The notes under the pieces: model-generated | The model's database searches: none | What the model was told of the DNA's origin: nothing | What the model saw: the letters and a program-made list of their open reading frames with translations, nothing else | Translations under genes and position numbers: made by a program | In this document: piece by piece, positions 26,408 to 36,151 of the stretch | Numbering within the stretch: the first letter of the stretch is position 1 | Layout of the letters: every line of letters begins with the position of its first letter | Assembly: GCA_016932235.1 (NCBI GenBank) | Contig: JAFGDF010000282.1 | Location: 1-51,500 of the forward strand | DNA from: Deltaproteobacteria bacterium | GTDB lineage: Bacteria > Desulfobacterota > DSM-4660 > Desulfatiglandales > HGW-15 | DNA: 51,500 bases | Direction: 5' to 3'

Positions 26408-28912
26408 CTATGAAATCTCCTGTTGCTCCGTGCGATTGATGATGTCCATCTGTTGATTGGGACTTAGCTCAACAAAATAAGCGACGTAGCTTGCCACTCT
26501 AACCATCAAGTCCCTGAATTTTTCTGGTTCTTGCATTGCCTTACGTAGAAGTTCTGAAGAAATGATATTAAATTGCACATGATAAAGACCAATTTCTTCA
26601 CAGGTCCTAATGAATGCCGAAAATCTTTCCAGAGACTCATCAGTCTCGAACAGTTGTGGACTCAAGCGAATATTTATAAGACCACCTAAAGCCCAGCGCT
26701 GGGTCGGCAATTTACCGAATGATTTAATCACTGCCGTAGGGCCGTTCCGGTCAACACCCTGGACCGGCGAACATGTATCGGCCACAGGCACTGGATATTT
26801 ACGGCCGTTAGGTGTGGTGCCGACCATTTCACCAAACTGTGTATTTGATACTGCTACCAGCCCTCCTGCCAGGTATTTACCACCCCACCTTGGGATTAAG
26901 TCATTTCTTGTATTAAGCCAATCTGCCAAATCAGCCCATATATCGGCTATCCAAACCGCCCAATCATCAGCATAATCGTCGTCATTCCCATATTTAGGTA
27001 CACCGTTTATGCAAAGCTGCCTCAAACTTTCGTATCCTTCCCAGTTAGCATTAACCGCCTCAATTAATTGGTCCCAGGTAATCTTATGATCACGGTAAAT
27101 AAGCTTATCAATCACTCCTAAAGAATCGGCTGCATCGGCTATGCTTGCCAAAAGAAGGCCATAAACTGTATACCAGGCACCACCCCGGGTAATATCTCGG
27201 CCCCGGTCTATGGGTCCTTCAGAAAAGGCAGAGCAGAAAGGTGCGGGATACCACTCGCTTTGGTTTTCCTTGAACACTTTTTCAGCTTTTGCCATGTATT
27301 CACCCCAATAGAACATCTGTTTACGGAAGGCTTCTTTTACCTGGTGCATGGATTCAAATTTTCTGGGATCACCTGTCGCTAGACCTATCTGTTTGCCGCA
27401 TATTGTACATCTACCGTTACTAAGGATCAGCTCTACCAACTTGGCAGCCAGCATAATTGCCTCATAGCCGTTATCCATAGTGATGTAAGGCAGACCTATT
27501 TCCGAGCATCCGGCAATAGCAAATTGACGCCAGTCTTCAATTGTCAAGTCAGGATATGCTTTTGCAGCCATCTGAATTCCCTTCCGGTCACCAATGAATT
27601 TGGGATAGCCTAAGCCTAAGCGAATGAGCTCGGTGGCCCTTTTGAGGTATTTATCAGGGGTTTCTTCCCAGATTCTCATAGCGAACTCCGGTTGATTGAG
27701 ACGTAGCTGTTCCATAGCGTCCAACACGAGCATGGTAACCTCGTTGCATGCGTCTTTGCCTTCACTGGTTTGACCTCCAATCACCATGGTCTGGCTTAAT
27801 CCCTGTCCGGTTGCCCATTGCGACCACTCGTAGTTTAAGGCCCATGCGGGTTCGTTGAATTTTACGAAGAAACATTCGAGAAGCTCAATAGCCTCTTCAC
27901 GGGTCATCTTTTTTTCGTCTTCCACCGTTTTTTTGTAAAAGGGATACAAGTATTGATCGATACGACCGAGGAAATGTACGGCAAAGGTGGTATGCTCCAT
28001 CCATGCAATGGAGAAGATAAACCATACGGATTGCAGCGCCTCCCACCAGTCACGGGCCGGGTTTTCAGGTACCCATTCGCACACTTCAGCAATATGTTCC
28101 AGTTCTTTCTTGCGTTTTATATCAGTTTCTCGTTCACTCATTTCTCGAGCTAATGCTGCGTATTTCCTGTAATACTGAGTAACGGCATCAAGGGTAATTA
28201 AAACGGCATTATAGAAGTTTCTCCTTTCCTTTCGATCGAATCGCATATAAGGTCGATCAAGCTCAGCGATTTTATTCTTCACTTCTTCTTTAATCCCTTT
28301 AAGACCCTTATAGAGCACCTTTTCGAAATCAAGGAACATGTGGCCGGCCTCTCTCGTCATCGACACGTCTCCAATGAGGGGGATATGGGGACACGATGCA
28401 ACCGCCGGAGAGGCATGCTCGAGAATATCTTGCTCGACATTTTTCAAATTATATTCGAAGAGAGACAACGGGTTATCTTTGATGGCTGGGATGATCTCAT
28501 TTCTCAGCTCTTTTCTCTCCTCCGGATGGATCAGGATCTTATCATATGGCCTCACCGAAAAATCTTTTACTGGATCATCCAGATCTTTAGCAACAAAGGC
28601 AATATTGGCTGTTGAGAGTGAAGCTGAACGAGGCTTGCTTCCAACATTACCCACAATAAGTTCGTCCTCCTGGATAAAGGTATTCTTATCCCTCAGATAG
28701 ATTTCGAGAAACCGGGCTCGATGAATAATGGAAGGTTCGTCTTTATATTGGTCGTAAGCCTTAATTTCGGCACGGATACGTTCCAAACAGATCTCAGGTT
28801 CCTTGCGTACTCGCTCCCTGGCCTTTTTAACTCGCTCCGAAAGGACCGGCGAAAAAACCTCTTGCCAACTGCCTACATTTTCCATATTTTGCTTGGCCGA
28901 CTCCATTGACAT
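26408..28912 (-). CDS. Glycyl-radical enzyme-like protein with Gly-to-Ser at the radical site
   Basis: 834 aa, the length of PFL-like/decarboxylase/dehydratase glycyl-radical enzymes. The thiyl-radical loop is intact (AIAGCSEIG, C469, E471), as is NGRCTICGKQIGLATGDPRKF. The C-terminal glycyl-loop reads VRVASYVAYFVEL where the family has VRVAGYSAYFVEL-type sequence: residue 808 is Ser (AGC at 26489-26491 on the minus strand) instead of Gly (GGC). The rest of the loop and the ~25 downstream residues are normal. Without glycine the classical radical cannot form, so the protein may be inactive, need a separate radical donor, or reflect a one-base change or assembly error. Its activase follows. 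Specific substrate class not assignable. Confidence 0.88.
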   Translation of the reverse strand: MSMESAKQNMENVGSWQEVFSPVLSERVKKARERVRKEPEICLERIRAEIKAYDQYKDEPSIIHRARFLEIYLRDKNTFIQEDELIVGNVGSKPRSASLSTANIAFVAKDLDDPVKDFSVRPYDKILIHPEERKELRNEIIPAIKDNPLSLFEYNLKNVEQDILEHASPAVASCPHIPLIGDVSMTREAGHMFLDFEKVLYKGLKGIKEEVKNKIAELDRPYMRFDRKERRNFYNAVLITLDAVTQYYRKYAALAREMSERETDIKRKKELEHIAEVCEWVPENPARDWWEALQSVWFIFSIAWMEHTTFAVHFLGRIDQYLYPFYKKTVEDEKKMTREEAIELLECFFVKFNEPAWALNYEWSQWATGQGLSQTMVIGGQTSEGKDACNEVTMLVLDAMEQLRLNQPEFAMRIWEETPDKYLKRATELIRLGLGYPKFIGDRKGIQMAAKAYPDLTIEDWRQFAIAGCSEIGLPYITMDNGYEAIMLAAKLVELILSNGRCTICGKQIGLATGDPRKFESMHQVKEAFRKQMFYWGEYMAKAEKVFKENQSEWYPAPFCSAFSEGPIDRGRDITRGGAWYTVYGLLLASIADAADSLGVIDKLIYRDHKITWDQLIEAVNANWEGYESLRQLCINGVPKYGNDDDYADDWAVWIADIWADLADWLNTRNDLIPRWGGKYLAGGLVAVSNTQFGEMVGTTPNGRKYPVPVADTCSPVQGVDRNGPTAVIKSFGKLPTQRWALGGLINIRLSPQLFETDESLERFSAFIRTCEEIGLYHVQFNIISSELLRKAMQEPEKFRDLMVRVASYVAYFVELSPNQQMDIINRTEQQEIS

Positions 28913-29040
28913 AAGTCTATCTCCTTTCGCTAACTGGATATGCCTTTCAAAATAATATTGAATTTCATATGGCCTGTTTAAAACAAAAGACCCATTTTTA
29001 TTTAGTGGAATTTTTATCCCCTCCGGGAAGTATGAAGCTA

Positions 29041-29778
29041 TTATCCTCCCAAATAGGTCTTTTTTACTACATCATTCATCTCAAATTCATGAATATCACC
29101 TTCAAGAACGATTCTTCCTACCTGGATTGCGTAGCCTCTGTCTGCAACACGAAAGGCTAAGGGTATATTCTGCTCTACCAGAAGGACACTCACACCCTTT
29201 TTATTTATGAACTTAATAATTGGAACTAGTTTGTCAACCATAATAGGTGCCAATCCAAGTGAAGGCTCATCCATTAAAAGCAATTTCGGTTTGGCCATCA
29301 AACCTCGAGCTATGGCCAACATTTGCTGCTCCCCCCCACTCAAGGTTCCAGCCTTCTGATTAAGTCTTCTTTTCAATATCGGGAAGTGCTCATAGACCAT
29401 GTCCAAATCCTGATTAATGCCATCTTTATCCCTGCGTAAACTGGCACCCAGCTTGAGATTGCTGTAAACCGTAAGATAAGGGAAAAGCCTTCGGCCTTCC
29501 GGTATCTGAACCAGGCCCAGTTTTACAATCTGACCAATTTCCATGTGGTGAATCTTTTGGCCATTGAATACAATTTCACCTGAGGTGATGGGGATTAATC
29601 CGGAGATGGCCTTGAAAATAGTACTTTTACCTGCACCATTCGCACCTATAATACTGACCACTGCCCCCTCGGCGACCTCTAAGGAAACGCGGTCCAACGC
29701 CAGGGCCTTTCCATAATGTACAGTTATATTTTTTACGCTAAGCAAGGTTTTCCCCACCAAAATACTTAGATAATTCAT
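29041..29778 (-). CDS. livF: ABC transporter ATP-binding protein, LivF type
   Basis: 245 aa. Walker A GANGAGKST, signature LSGGEQQML, Walker B LLLMDEPSLGLAP and the LivF-typical EGRRLFPYLTVYSNLKLGA are present. It would energise import of a carboxylate or amino-acid-like substrate through LivH/LivM. The start is uncertain: the ATG at 29778 gives an 11-residue extension; a TTG at about 29745 (LLSVKNITVHYG) after GGTGGGG is an alternative. It follows livM within 10 bp. No livG is present, so this single ATPase may act as a homodimer. Confidence 0.92.
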   Translation of the reverse strand: MNYLSILVGKTLLSVKNITVHYGKALALDRVSLEVAEGAVVSIIGANGAGKSTIFKAISGLIPITSGEIVFNGQKIHHMEIGQIVKLGLVQIPEGRRLFPYLTVYSNLKLGASLRRDKDGINQDLDMVYEHFPILKRRLNQKAGTLSGGEQQMLAIARGLMAKPKLLLMDEPSLGLAPIMVDKLVPIIKFINKKGVSVLLVEQNIPLAFRVADRGYAIQVGRIVLEGDIHEFEMNDVVKKTYLGG

Positions 29779-29783
29779 TTATT

Positions 29784-30773
29784 TCAAGAAGCATCATGTT
29801 CAGCCTTCTTTTCATCACCTTTCGCTGTCAATGACCTGATCAGTTTTGGCAAGCCCACAAGACCCTCGGGCATAAAAAAAACCACTATCAACAATATAAC
29901 GGCCGAAATGTAAGGCACATACCCTTTCATCCCTCGCGAAAGCTCAGGTACGATGATGAGGAGAACGGTTCCGATGATGGGTCCGGCAAAATGTCCAATA
30001 CCGCCGATAAGCGCATACATAAACAGCCACAGGGTAGCCAGCAAATCAAAGCTGGTGTAAGACAAGGCCCTCATATAATGGGCGTAGGTGCCGCCTGCAA
30101 GTCCTGCAAAAAAGCAACCTACAGCCAATACAATAATCCTGTACTTGGCTTCATTGATACCGACACTGGCAGCCACCAAGTAGGATTGTTCAATAGCTTT
30201 CAAGGTCATGCCTATGCGGCAGAACTCGAACCTGTAAAGGAACAGTAAACAAACCACGCTCAACGCCAGAAAGAAGTAGTAATAGGGAACCTTTGCGTTT
30301 GTTTGAAAAAGCCCTGGGATGCCGGTAAGGCCATGGTAGGCATTGGTCCATCTCTGTAAAACGAAAAAGACCTGCAATACACCTATGCCGAAAAAGAGGC
30401 TTACCATGGCATAGTAAAGAGCTCTTAACCTCGCAAAGGGGTAACCGATTAAAGCCCCGATAGCCATGGCGGTGAATGCCCCCATGGGAATGGTAAGACA
30501 TGGCGGCCAGCCAAACCATTTTGACGGCACGGCGGCAACATAACCACCGATACCCATGAATGCCGCATGGGCAAGGGGTAATTGACCGGAAATAGTAATC
30601 GTCCGCAGGCTTACCGTGGCTATGATGTACACAAAGGTCAGGATGAAAATATGAATCATATAGCGCGATTTAATGAATAAGGGCAAGAGGGCCAAGATAA
30701 TGACCAAACCGGCACAAATTGCAAGCTTGGTCAGGTTTCTCCCGCCTTCTGTGGAATGCCGATCCTTTAACAT
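29784..30773 (-). CDS. livM: Branched-chain amino acid-type ABC permease, LivM
   Basis: 329 aa with about nine predicted hydrophobic segments, and the conserved LivM stretch YYAMVSLFFGIGVLQ, GINEAKYRIIVLAVGCFFAGLAGGTYAHY and GGIGHFAGPIIGTVLL. It forms the inner-membrane channel with LivH. No ATPase domain is fused to its C-terminus (…KAEHDAS), unlike some LivM-LivG fusions. It lies 15 bp after livH and just before livF. Confidence 0.93.
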   Translation of the reverse strand: MLKDRHSTEGGRNLTKLAICAGLVIILALLPLFIKSRYMIHIFILTFVYIIATVSLRTITISGQLPLAHAAFMGIGGYVAAVPSKWFGWPPCLTIPMGAFTAMAIGALIGYPFARLRALYYAMVSLFFGIGVLQVFFVLQRWTNAYHGLTGIPGLFQTNAKVPYYYFFLALSVVCLLFLYRFEFCRIGMTLKAIEQSYLVAASVGINEAKYRIIVLAVGCFFAGLAGGTYAHYMRALSYTSFDLLATLWLFMYALIGGIGHFAGPIIGTVLLIIVPELSRGMKGYVPYISAVILLIVVFFMPEGLVGLPKLIRSLTAKGDEKKAEHDAS

Positions 30774-30788
30774 CTCCTTACATTTCTC

Positions 30789-31649
30789 CTATTCCGCCTT
30801 CCGGCCGAAAAAGCCCTGGGGGCGGAAGAGCATGACCGTGATAATGACACCGACACCGATCGCCTCGCTGCCTGCACCACCGATGAAAAGGGGCAGGGTA
30901 GCGTCCAGAGTGCCTATGATCATACCGGCAAAAAAGATGCCTCCCACGCTTCCTATGCCGCCCAGGATGACCAGTTCAAGCGCCTTGAGAAGCATTTGAC
31001 CTCCCATAAAAGGGCTCAGACTGAAAATAGCTCCCATAAGGCATCCCGCCACCGCCGCCAGACTGCAAGCAAGGACACAGGCAAGGCCGGAGATCCGGTG
31101 GATGCTGATCCCCTGCAGGGCAGCACCCACCAAGTCCTGAGAAATCGCCTGCATCTGCTGACCCATTTTAGTGCTTCGGTTGAACCAGATTATAAACGCC
31201 AGAAGGCTGCCGCCGATTATAAGGGTGACCAGTTTCTCCGCGCTTATGGAAAAGGCCCCCACCTTGAAGATGCCGGGAACAAATGCTGGTAAAGACCTGA
31301 CAAGGGTCCCCACCGTCACGTTAACCGTCGTTTCCAGAATGATAATAATGGCAATGCATACGACAATAGTGCGGTCCAGATTCCCGAAAAAGGGCCTGAA
31401 GCAAAATTTCTCCAGGAACAGCCCGAAAACGCCCACGCTCATTACAGATAACAGCATTGACAGCCACTGGTTCAATCCCCATTCAACGGCTAACTGATAA
31501 CAGATGTAACCGCTCACCATATATATGGCTCCATGGGCAAAGTTGAGAATCCCCATAATGCTGAAAAGGAAGGCAAAGCCCAGTGCCACAAGTATATACA
31601 TGGACGATAAAACCAGGGCATTGATGATCGTTATGATGGTCAGTTCCAT
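30789..31649 (-). CDS. livH: Branched-chain amino acid-type ABC permease, LivH
   Basis: 286 aa, mostly hydrophobic, with LivH signatures ALGFAFLFSIMGILNFAHGAIYMVSGYICY near the N-terminus (first part only: NFAHGAIYM) and LKALELVILGGIGSVGGIFFAG near the C-terminus. It is the second channel subunit. It is separated from livK by a hairpin with a T-run at 31688-31728, which likely reduces expression of the membrane genes relative to the binding protein. Confidence 0.93.
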   Translation of the reverse strand: MELTIITIINALVLSSMYILVALGFAFLFSIMGILNFAHGAIYMVSGYICYQLAVEWGLNQWLSMLLSVMSVGVFGLFLEKFCFRPFFGNLDRTIVVCIAIIIILETTVNVTVGTLVRSLPAFVPGIFKVGAFSISAEKLVTLIIGGSLLAFIIWFNRSTKMGQQMQAISQDLVGAALQGISIHRISGLACVLACSLAAVAGCLMGAIFSLSPFMGGQMLLKALELVILGGIGSVGGIFFAGMIIGTLDATLPLFIGGAGSEAIGVGVIITVMLFRPQGFFGRKAE

Positions 31650-31687
31650 TCAGATTCCATTCTATGGCCGGTGTTAGCTGCCAGCCC

Positions 31688-31728
31688 AAAAACAACCAGT
31701 AGGAGAGGAGTTTATCCTCTCCCACTGG
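31688..31728 (-). terminator. Intra-operon terminator/attenuator between livK and livH
   Basis: On the minus strand: CCAGT-G-GGAGAGGA, loop TAAAC, TCCTCTCC-T-ACTGG, followed by TTGTTTTT. The stem has ~13 pairs with one mismatch and is followed by a U-rich tract in the transcript. Partial termination here would leave livK mRNA more abundant than the downstream permease and enzyme genes. Confidence 0.7.
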
Positions 31729-31749
31729 GTCTTGTTTTACGGAACGGGA

Positions 31750-32967
31750 TTAAGGCACTCTGACCTCTATCCATTCCCCGAACTTTGCCTGTCCTTTGTC
31801 AAGTATCTGATAGGGCTCCGGGTGGGAAATGGCATGCCTGATCCCGTAGGTTTGTAGTCCTCCCATATGCCCTGTGCCATAGGGCGTTTCGATGGTGTCC
31901 AGCTTCTCCCATGCGTCTCTGACAGCAGTCGTGTCAAGGTCCTGTGCCGACTCAACGACCTTTACCAGAGCCCAGATGGAATTGAAGATCTGGAGATGGA
32001 TAGACCTTTCTTTTCCATAAGCTGCAAGGAGCCTCTTCTGAATTTCTGCCATCAAGGGGGGGGTATTCGGCGCTTCAAGCATAGGGCCAACGATAATAAA
32101 ATCCGTGGAAGCAGCTTCACCTGCGATACGCTTGACATCCTCGGCCAGACCGGACGACATGAAGATCAAAGGCTTCTTGGAGCCCAGCTCCCGCAATCCC
32201 TTCAGGGTCTTGCCTGCATGCTCCGGTAGCCCGTTTCCGAAAAAGACAGCATCAGCTTTGGAAACAGAGAGCTTTGCCGCCACAGGGCTGAAATCTACCA
32301 TTTCATTCGGATAGCCAATGATCTTGTCGACCACGGTAATCCCGTTTTCCTGCAAGATTTTTCGGAAGATAGGGTCGAGAAAGGGAATGGCACCGTCATC
32401 GGCGTTGACAAGGTCGACGGTCTTAACGTTCGGAAAAACCTTCCTCATGGCCTTAACCCCTACTATGCAGTGCTCAACGCTGGCATTATGGCAAAGGAAG
32501 GTGTAAGGAGTGTCCTTGCCAAATTCTTCTGGATTATTTGTGGTGAAGGATATGGCACGAAGGATCTTTTCCGGTTCGCATACCTCCCTTGTGGCTGAAG
32601 CAAAGAAAGCGGCCGGTCCGGCAATGAACTTGACCTTGTGGTCATAGACCAGCTTATTTGCCGCAGCTACTACGCCATCGACAGTGCTCTTGCAGTCCTC
32701 AGCGATTAGCTCAATCGCGTACTTCTGACCCTTGATGGTTATCCCGCCTTTCTCATTTAACATGTCGCGGGCCAATTGTGCTTCCTCCCACTCCAGTGTA
32801 TCAAAAGTTGAAAACCATCCTGTCAGACATACCAGAACACCGATACGTAAGGTTTTACCCTCCTGTGCCAAGGCTGTGGCATTAAAAGGTACAATGAAAA
32901 GCAGGGCCAGCAACGCTGGAACTAAAATAACAGCAATGTACAGCGATAAACCTTTCTTCATTTTCAT
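31750..32967 (-). CDS. livK: ABC transporter periplasmic substrate-binding protein, LivK type
   Basis: 405 aa with a signal peptide (MKMKKGLSLYIAVILVPALL, then Ala-rich cleavage region near residue 35, ATALAQEG). The mature part has the Leu/Ile/Val-binding fold: LRIGVLVCLTGWFSTFD, AAANKLVYDHKVKFIAGP, TFLCHNASVEHCIVG. It captures the substrate for LivHMF; in such catabolic clusters the ligand is often an aromatic or other carboxylate. It is the first gene of the Liv-GRE run, with AAGGAGG before the ATG region. Confidence 0.92.
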   Translation of the reverse strand: MKMKKGLSLYIAVILVPALLALLFIVPFNATALAQEGKTLRIGVLVCLTGWFSTFDTLEWEEAQLARDMLNEKGGITIKGQKYAIELIAEDCKSTVDGVVAAANKLVYDHKVKFIAGPAAFFASATREVCEPEKILRAISFTTNNPEEFGKDTPYTFLCHNASVEHCIVGVKAMRKVFPNVKTVDLVNADDGAIPFLDPIFRKILQENGITVVDKIIGYPNEMVDFSPVAAKLSVSKADAVFFGNGLPEHAGKTLKGLRELGSKKPLIFMSSGLAEDVKRIAGEAASTDFIIVGPMLEAPNTPPLMAEIQKRLLAAYGKERSIHLQIFNSIWALVKVVESAQDLDTTAVRDAWEKLDTIETPYGTGHMGGLQTYGIRHAISHPEPYQILDKGQAKFGEWIEVRVP

Positions 32968-33172
32968 ATTAACCTCCTTCTTTAAAGTTAACTATTAACC
33001 GCCATAGATAATGGCGTTGAGGATAAAACATTAAAATCAAAAACCAAAATAACGATCATAAAAAAAGAAGATTATGTTTTATTTCTGTTTATTTTAGCCT
33101 CCGTAATTAGTGTTAATGTGTTAACCCTGATAAGTATTCAGGCCCACAAATTTATAGCAGGCCAAACAGCAC

Positions 33173-34519
33173 TTATAAATTGATTTGAATACGTTCTGCC
33201 AACGATTTGTCGCAGGGCACAAGGCTGATTGCACCAACAGGACAGCACATCTGACATAATCCACAGGCCGAACAATCATCCTCATCAATCATGGAAAATC
33301 CATCTTCCATATGAACTGCGTTGCATAAATTGTCAGCACAGATACCACATCCGGTACATTTCGATAACTCCACGCGGGCTACCAGTTTAAGCTGTCGCGC
33401 CTGCTCAACGATTTCTGGCCACGGTTTGATATATTGCAGGGCTTTACCCCTCAAATCTTGAATAGTCCTGTAACCATAATTATCCATATAATCAGAAATA
33501 AATTGAGAAATCTTTCTCAAATATGATATCCCACGCCAGATAAACGCGGAAGCAATGGTTACAGTGCCTGCGCCTAGCATAATACTTTGAATTGCATGTT
33601 CTCCGTCCACTATTCCGCCGCTACCAACAACATCTATTTTTCCTGAAAAAAAGGCGCTCGCCATCGCTGTATAAAAAAAATTATGTATTCTTACCGCTTC
33701 TCCCCCCCCTACTGTAGCAATCGGATTCGCACCAATTTCTTTAAGCAGAGGCCAGCTTCCTTTTCCATCATTATAAATGTCCGGCGGCAGTATTCCCATC
33801 GGTGTATGAGTAGTTTGTATGTATTTTGCCCCGGCCTCAATAGATGAATTAATTACCGCCAGCATCCCTGGATAGCCTGCTTGAGGGGTCATTTTTACGC
33901 CAACTGGAATTTTTACAGCTCGTGTGACTGCTTCTACGATGGGTTTAATATATAAGGTTGAACATCCCAGAAACATTCCGAACTCTTCACCCGGTGCAAC
34001 CGCCTGGCCTAACTTTCTACTCATAGGATCGATAGGACAACCTCCGTTTATTTCAATCATGTCTGCCCCGGCAGACTCAAATCTTTTTGCCATATCCGCA
34101 TTTTCTTCCGGAGAAACAGGAGGGAAAAGGCTAGCGATAATAGGCACATCAGAAGGAGCAATCTTCTTTATTTGTTCAAGGCGTTTGATGCCATGATCCA
34201 TATTGGGTGTTGGAACTGCACCGGTGGTAAAATAATAGGTGTAATCACCCTTTGAGCCTTTAGCCTTGAATTGTGCACGCCACAGCGCCTCTCTATAACA
34301 TTGAATTTCTTCCGTTGTATTATAAAATGGTTTTTGGGCAATTCCGACACTCGGCATGACAATAAAACCAATACCGGCATCGATCCAGCGCTTAAACCAA
34401 TCAGTATATGTGTCCACCGGTGAGGCTGGGTGCCAGGAAAAATTCAACCCGGTTACTGATGACAAACCAATTGCAGAACGAACTTTCTTGCCGGCTAAAG
34501 TTGTCGCTAATTCAGCCAT
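33173..34519 (-). CDS. Dihydroorotate/dihydropyrimidine dehydrogenase (PreA)-like flavoprotein with 2[4Fe-4S] domain
   Basis: 448 aa. Residues ~1-370 form a DHOD-type FMN barrel: AGADMIEINGGCPIDP (Cys in the active-site loop), GVKMTPQAGYPGM, and GSGGIVDGEHAIQSIMLGAGTVTIASAF for phosphate binding. The C-terminus has two ferredoxin motifs, CTGCGICADNLC and CSACGLCQMCCP. This is the PreA/DpdB layout, which reduces or oxidises a double bond with ferredoxin or a PreT-like partner. No PreT-like gene is adjacent. It sits between the Liv operon and the hotdog/CoA-ligase genes, suggesting reduction of the same catabolic substrate. Confidence 0.88.
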   Translation of the reverse strand: MAELATTLAGKKVRSAIGLSSVTGLNFSWHPASPVDTYTDWFKRWIDAGIGFIVMPSVGIAQKPFYNTTEEIQCYREALWRAQFKAKGSKGDYTYYFTTGAVPTPNMDHGIKRLEQIKKIAPSDVPIIASLFPPVSPEENADMAKRFESAGADMIEINGGCPIDPMSRKLGQAVAPGEEFGMFLGCSTLYIKPIVEAVTRAVKIPVGVKMTPQAGYPGMLAVINSSIEAGAKYIQTTHTPMGILPPDIYNDGKGSWPLLKEIGANPIATVGGGEAVRIHNFFYTAMASAFFSGKIDVVGSGGIVDGEHAIQSIMLGAGTVTIASAFIWRGISYLRKISQFISDYMDNYGYRTIQDLRGKALQYIKPWPEIVEQARQLKLVARVELSKCTGCGICADNLCNAVHMEDGFSMIDEDDCSACGLCQMCCPVGAISLVPCDKSLAERIQINL

Positions 34520-34676
34520 AATATTCTTTCCCCGTTCAATTATATATCATGCTGTCTTTGTATTATAACATTTGCTGAAACCACCATCAATTAGCAATAA
34601 TGTGGTCCCTATGATATAAAAGGATATCAAGCTTTCCACATTGTTCCATCGTTTTTTAACTATTTTTTCATGTGAC

Positions 34677-34915
34677 TCACTTCTGCTTGTATTTCCGGGC
34701 AAAAATAACCTTGCCACCATATTCTTGAATTATTTTAGCACCTTTTTCATAATCTTTTAAATCAATGTGATTTGATCGACTGTTTCCTGGCCATTCCGGA
34801 TGTTACGACATGCAACAGTAACTGACGCTCCTTCCTGAGCAAAGAGAATTGCACTCGCTCTCCCAATCCCTGATCCCGCGCCGGTAATCAATGCGACTTT
34901 ATTCATTAACTTCAT
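34677..34915 (-). pseudogene. Truncated short-chain dehydrogenase remnant
   Basis: Starting at ATG 34915, three bases past the hotdog gene stop, the minus strand encodes [20 protein letters not shown], then [18 protein letters not shown], reaching a TAA at 34757-34759 after 52 codons. A shifted frame then continues with DYEKGAKIIQEYGGKVIFARK to a TGA at 34677-34679. This is the cofactor-binding N-terminus of an SDR with a frameshift and loss of the catalytic two-thirds. The normal start and spacing suggest it was an operon gene that has decayed. Confidence 0.75.
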
Positions 34916-34917
34916 TG

Positions 34918-36093
34918 TCAACGAATTCTCTTATCCAGAGGTGAATAGCCCCTTTCTTTTGAGGGAAGTGCCACTATCCCATAGCCAGGCATCACCTCTT
35001 TGCCTCTCTGGTTAGTGGTGGTAGTCTCTATTTTCACGCAACATTCGTTTTCCTCATCGATAAATTTATCCGTTATAATTCCCTTCAACCATACTACGTC
35101 AGAAAAATAGACAAATCCACGAAGCTCTATCGAGCTTCTTTTGACCCACCCCTCATCTCCTGCGAAATTTGTCAACAAATGGATTTGCCAGCAGTGCCTC
35201 TGGAAACCTACATCATAGGGATAAGGAAGTCCCTGGGCCCTGGCTGCAGCCCTATTGTAATGAACGGCATATATGGGTTCGAGCCCACCGGAAGCAGGAT
35301 CTCGAAATGCCCATGCCTGGTGGCGTTTATAGAAATCCAGCGCAGCCTTATGTGCCCTGATTCTAGGTATGGGGGCGCCACCGCCGATCAGGAAGGCGAT
35401 TTCGTCGCTCATAGTTATCGGACCTTTGACGAGCTGATTCAATTCTTGACCTATTTCGATATCATCCCAGGAGGGAGTGTCTGCTCCGTTTCTTTTTTCA
35501 TTGAGTACTTCTTCTTCTATTGTTTTAAGCTCTTCTTCACTCCACGGATGCGGAAGTTCAACTTTGCTGTGTTCTCCCTTTTTTCTGGCCCTTAATCTTT
35601 CGAAGTGAGTGACTTTGAAATCCAGAGCCGTTACCACGTCCCCTCTTTGATTCTTGTATAGATTCTCATCACACTCGATGAGGGTCTTGTCTGCAAATTT
35701 GCTCTTTTTGGGGCCCTCTACATCAATGCAGGTCATTTCCGGGGTTATTACGTCATCCTTCAATACTGGTAAATAAAACCGAACGTCACTGGAACTATGG
35801 AATCCACCTAACCCTCTGAACCCATATTGAACCGCCGCAAATACGCTAAAAACCCATGAAGGCGGTGCAACAACCATTCCATATCGCGTCTTCACCGCAT
35901 ATTCTGGATCCGTCCACAGCGGATTTGTATCCCCTATGCCGTCCGCAAATTTCTGAATAGCTGTTCCAGTGGCTTCTCTATTACTGGTACAATTTTCTGT
36001 ACGTAATTTAATCCCTATATATTTGCGCACCTCTGCAACCATTTCTTCGGTTATCAGGGCTTCAGGAAATTCCGCTTCTGATTTGTTAGACAT
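34918..36093 (-). CDS. Double-hotdog MaoC-like dehydratase family protein
   Basis: 391 aa, AAGGAG before the ATG. The N-terminal half resembles the FAS1-like dehydratase/MaoC_N hotdog ([30 protein letters not shown] segment, [17 protein letters not shown]). The C-terminal half is a second hotdog ([31 protein letters not shown] shortened here: [18 protein letters not shown]). The likely role is hydration of an enoyl-CoA or dehydration of a hydroxyacyl-CoA. It lies just downstream of two CoA ligase genes and before the decayed SDR, giving an activation-hydration-oxidation order. Confidence 0.85.
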   Translation of the reverse strand: MSNKSEAEFPEALITEEMVAEVRKYIGIKLRTENCTSNREATGTAIQKFADGIGDTNPLWTDPEYAVKTRYGMVVAPPSWVFSVFAAVQYGFRGLGGFHSSSDVRFYLPVLKDDVITPEMTCIDVEGPKKSKFADKTLIECDENLYKNQRGDVVTALDFKVTHFERLRARKKGEHSKVELPHPWSEEELKTIEEEVLNEKRNGADTPSWDDIEIGQELNQLVKGPITMSDEIAFLIGGGAPIPRIRAHKAALDFYKRHQAWAFRDPASGGLEPIYAVHYNRAAARAQGLPYPYDVGFQRHCWQIHLLTNFAGDEGWVKRSSIELRGFVYFSDVVWLKGIITDKFIDEENECCVKIETTTTNQRGKEVMPGYGIVALPSKERGYSPLDKRIR

Positions 36094-36151
36094 ATCAACT
36101 CCTTAATAAATTCGTACTGCTTTGACAAAGTGGTCCTATTTTGTTTCACGA

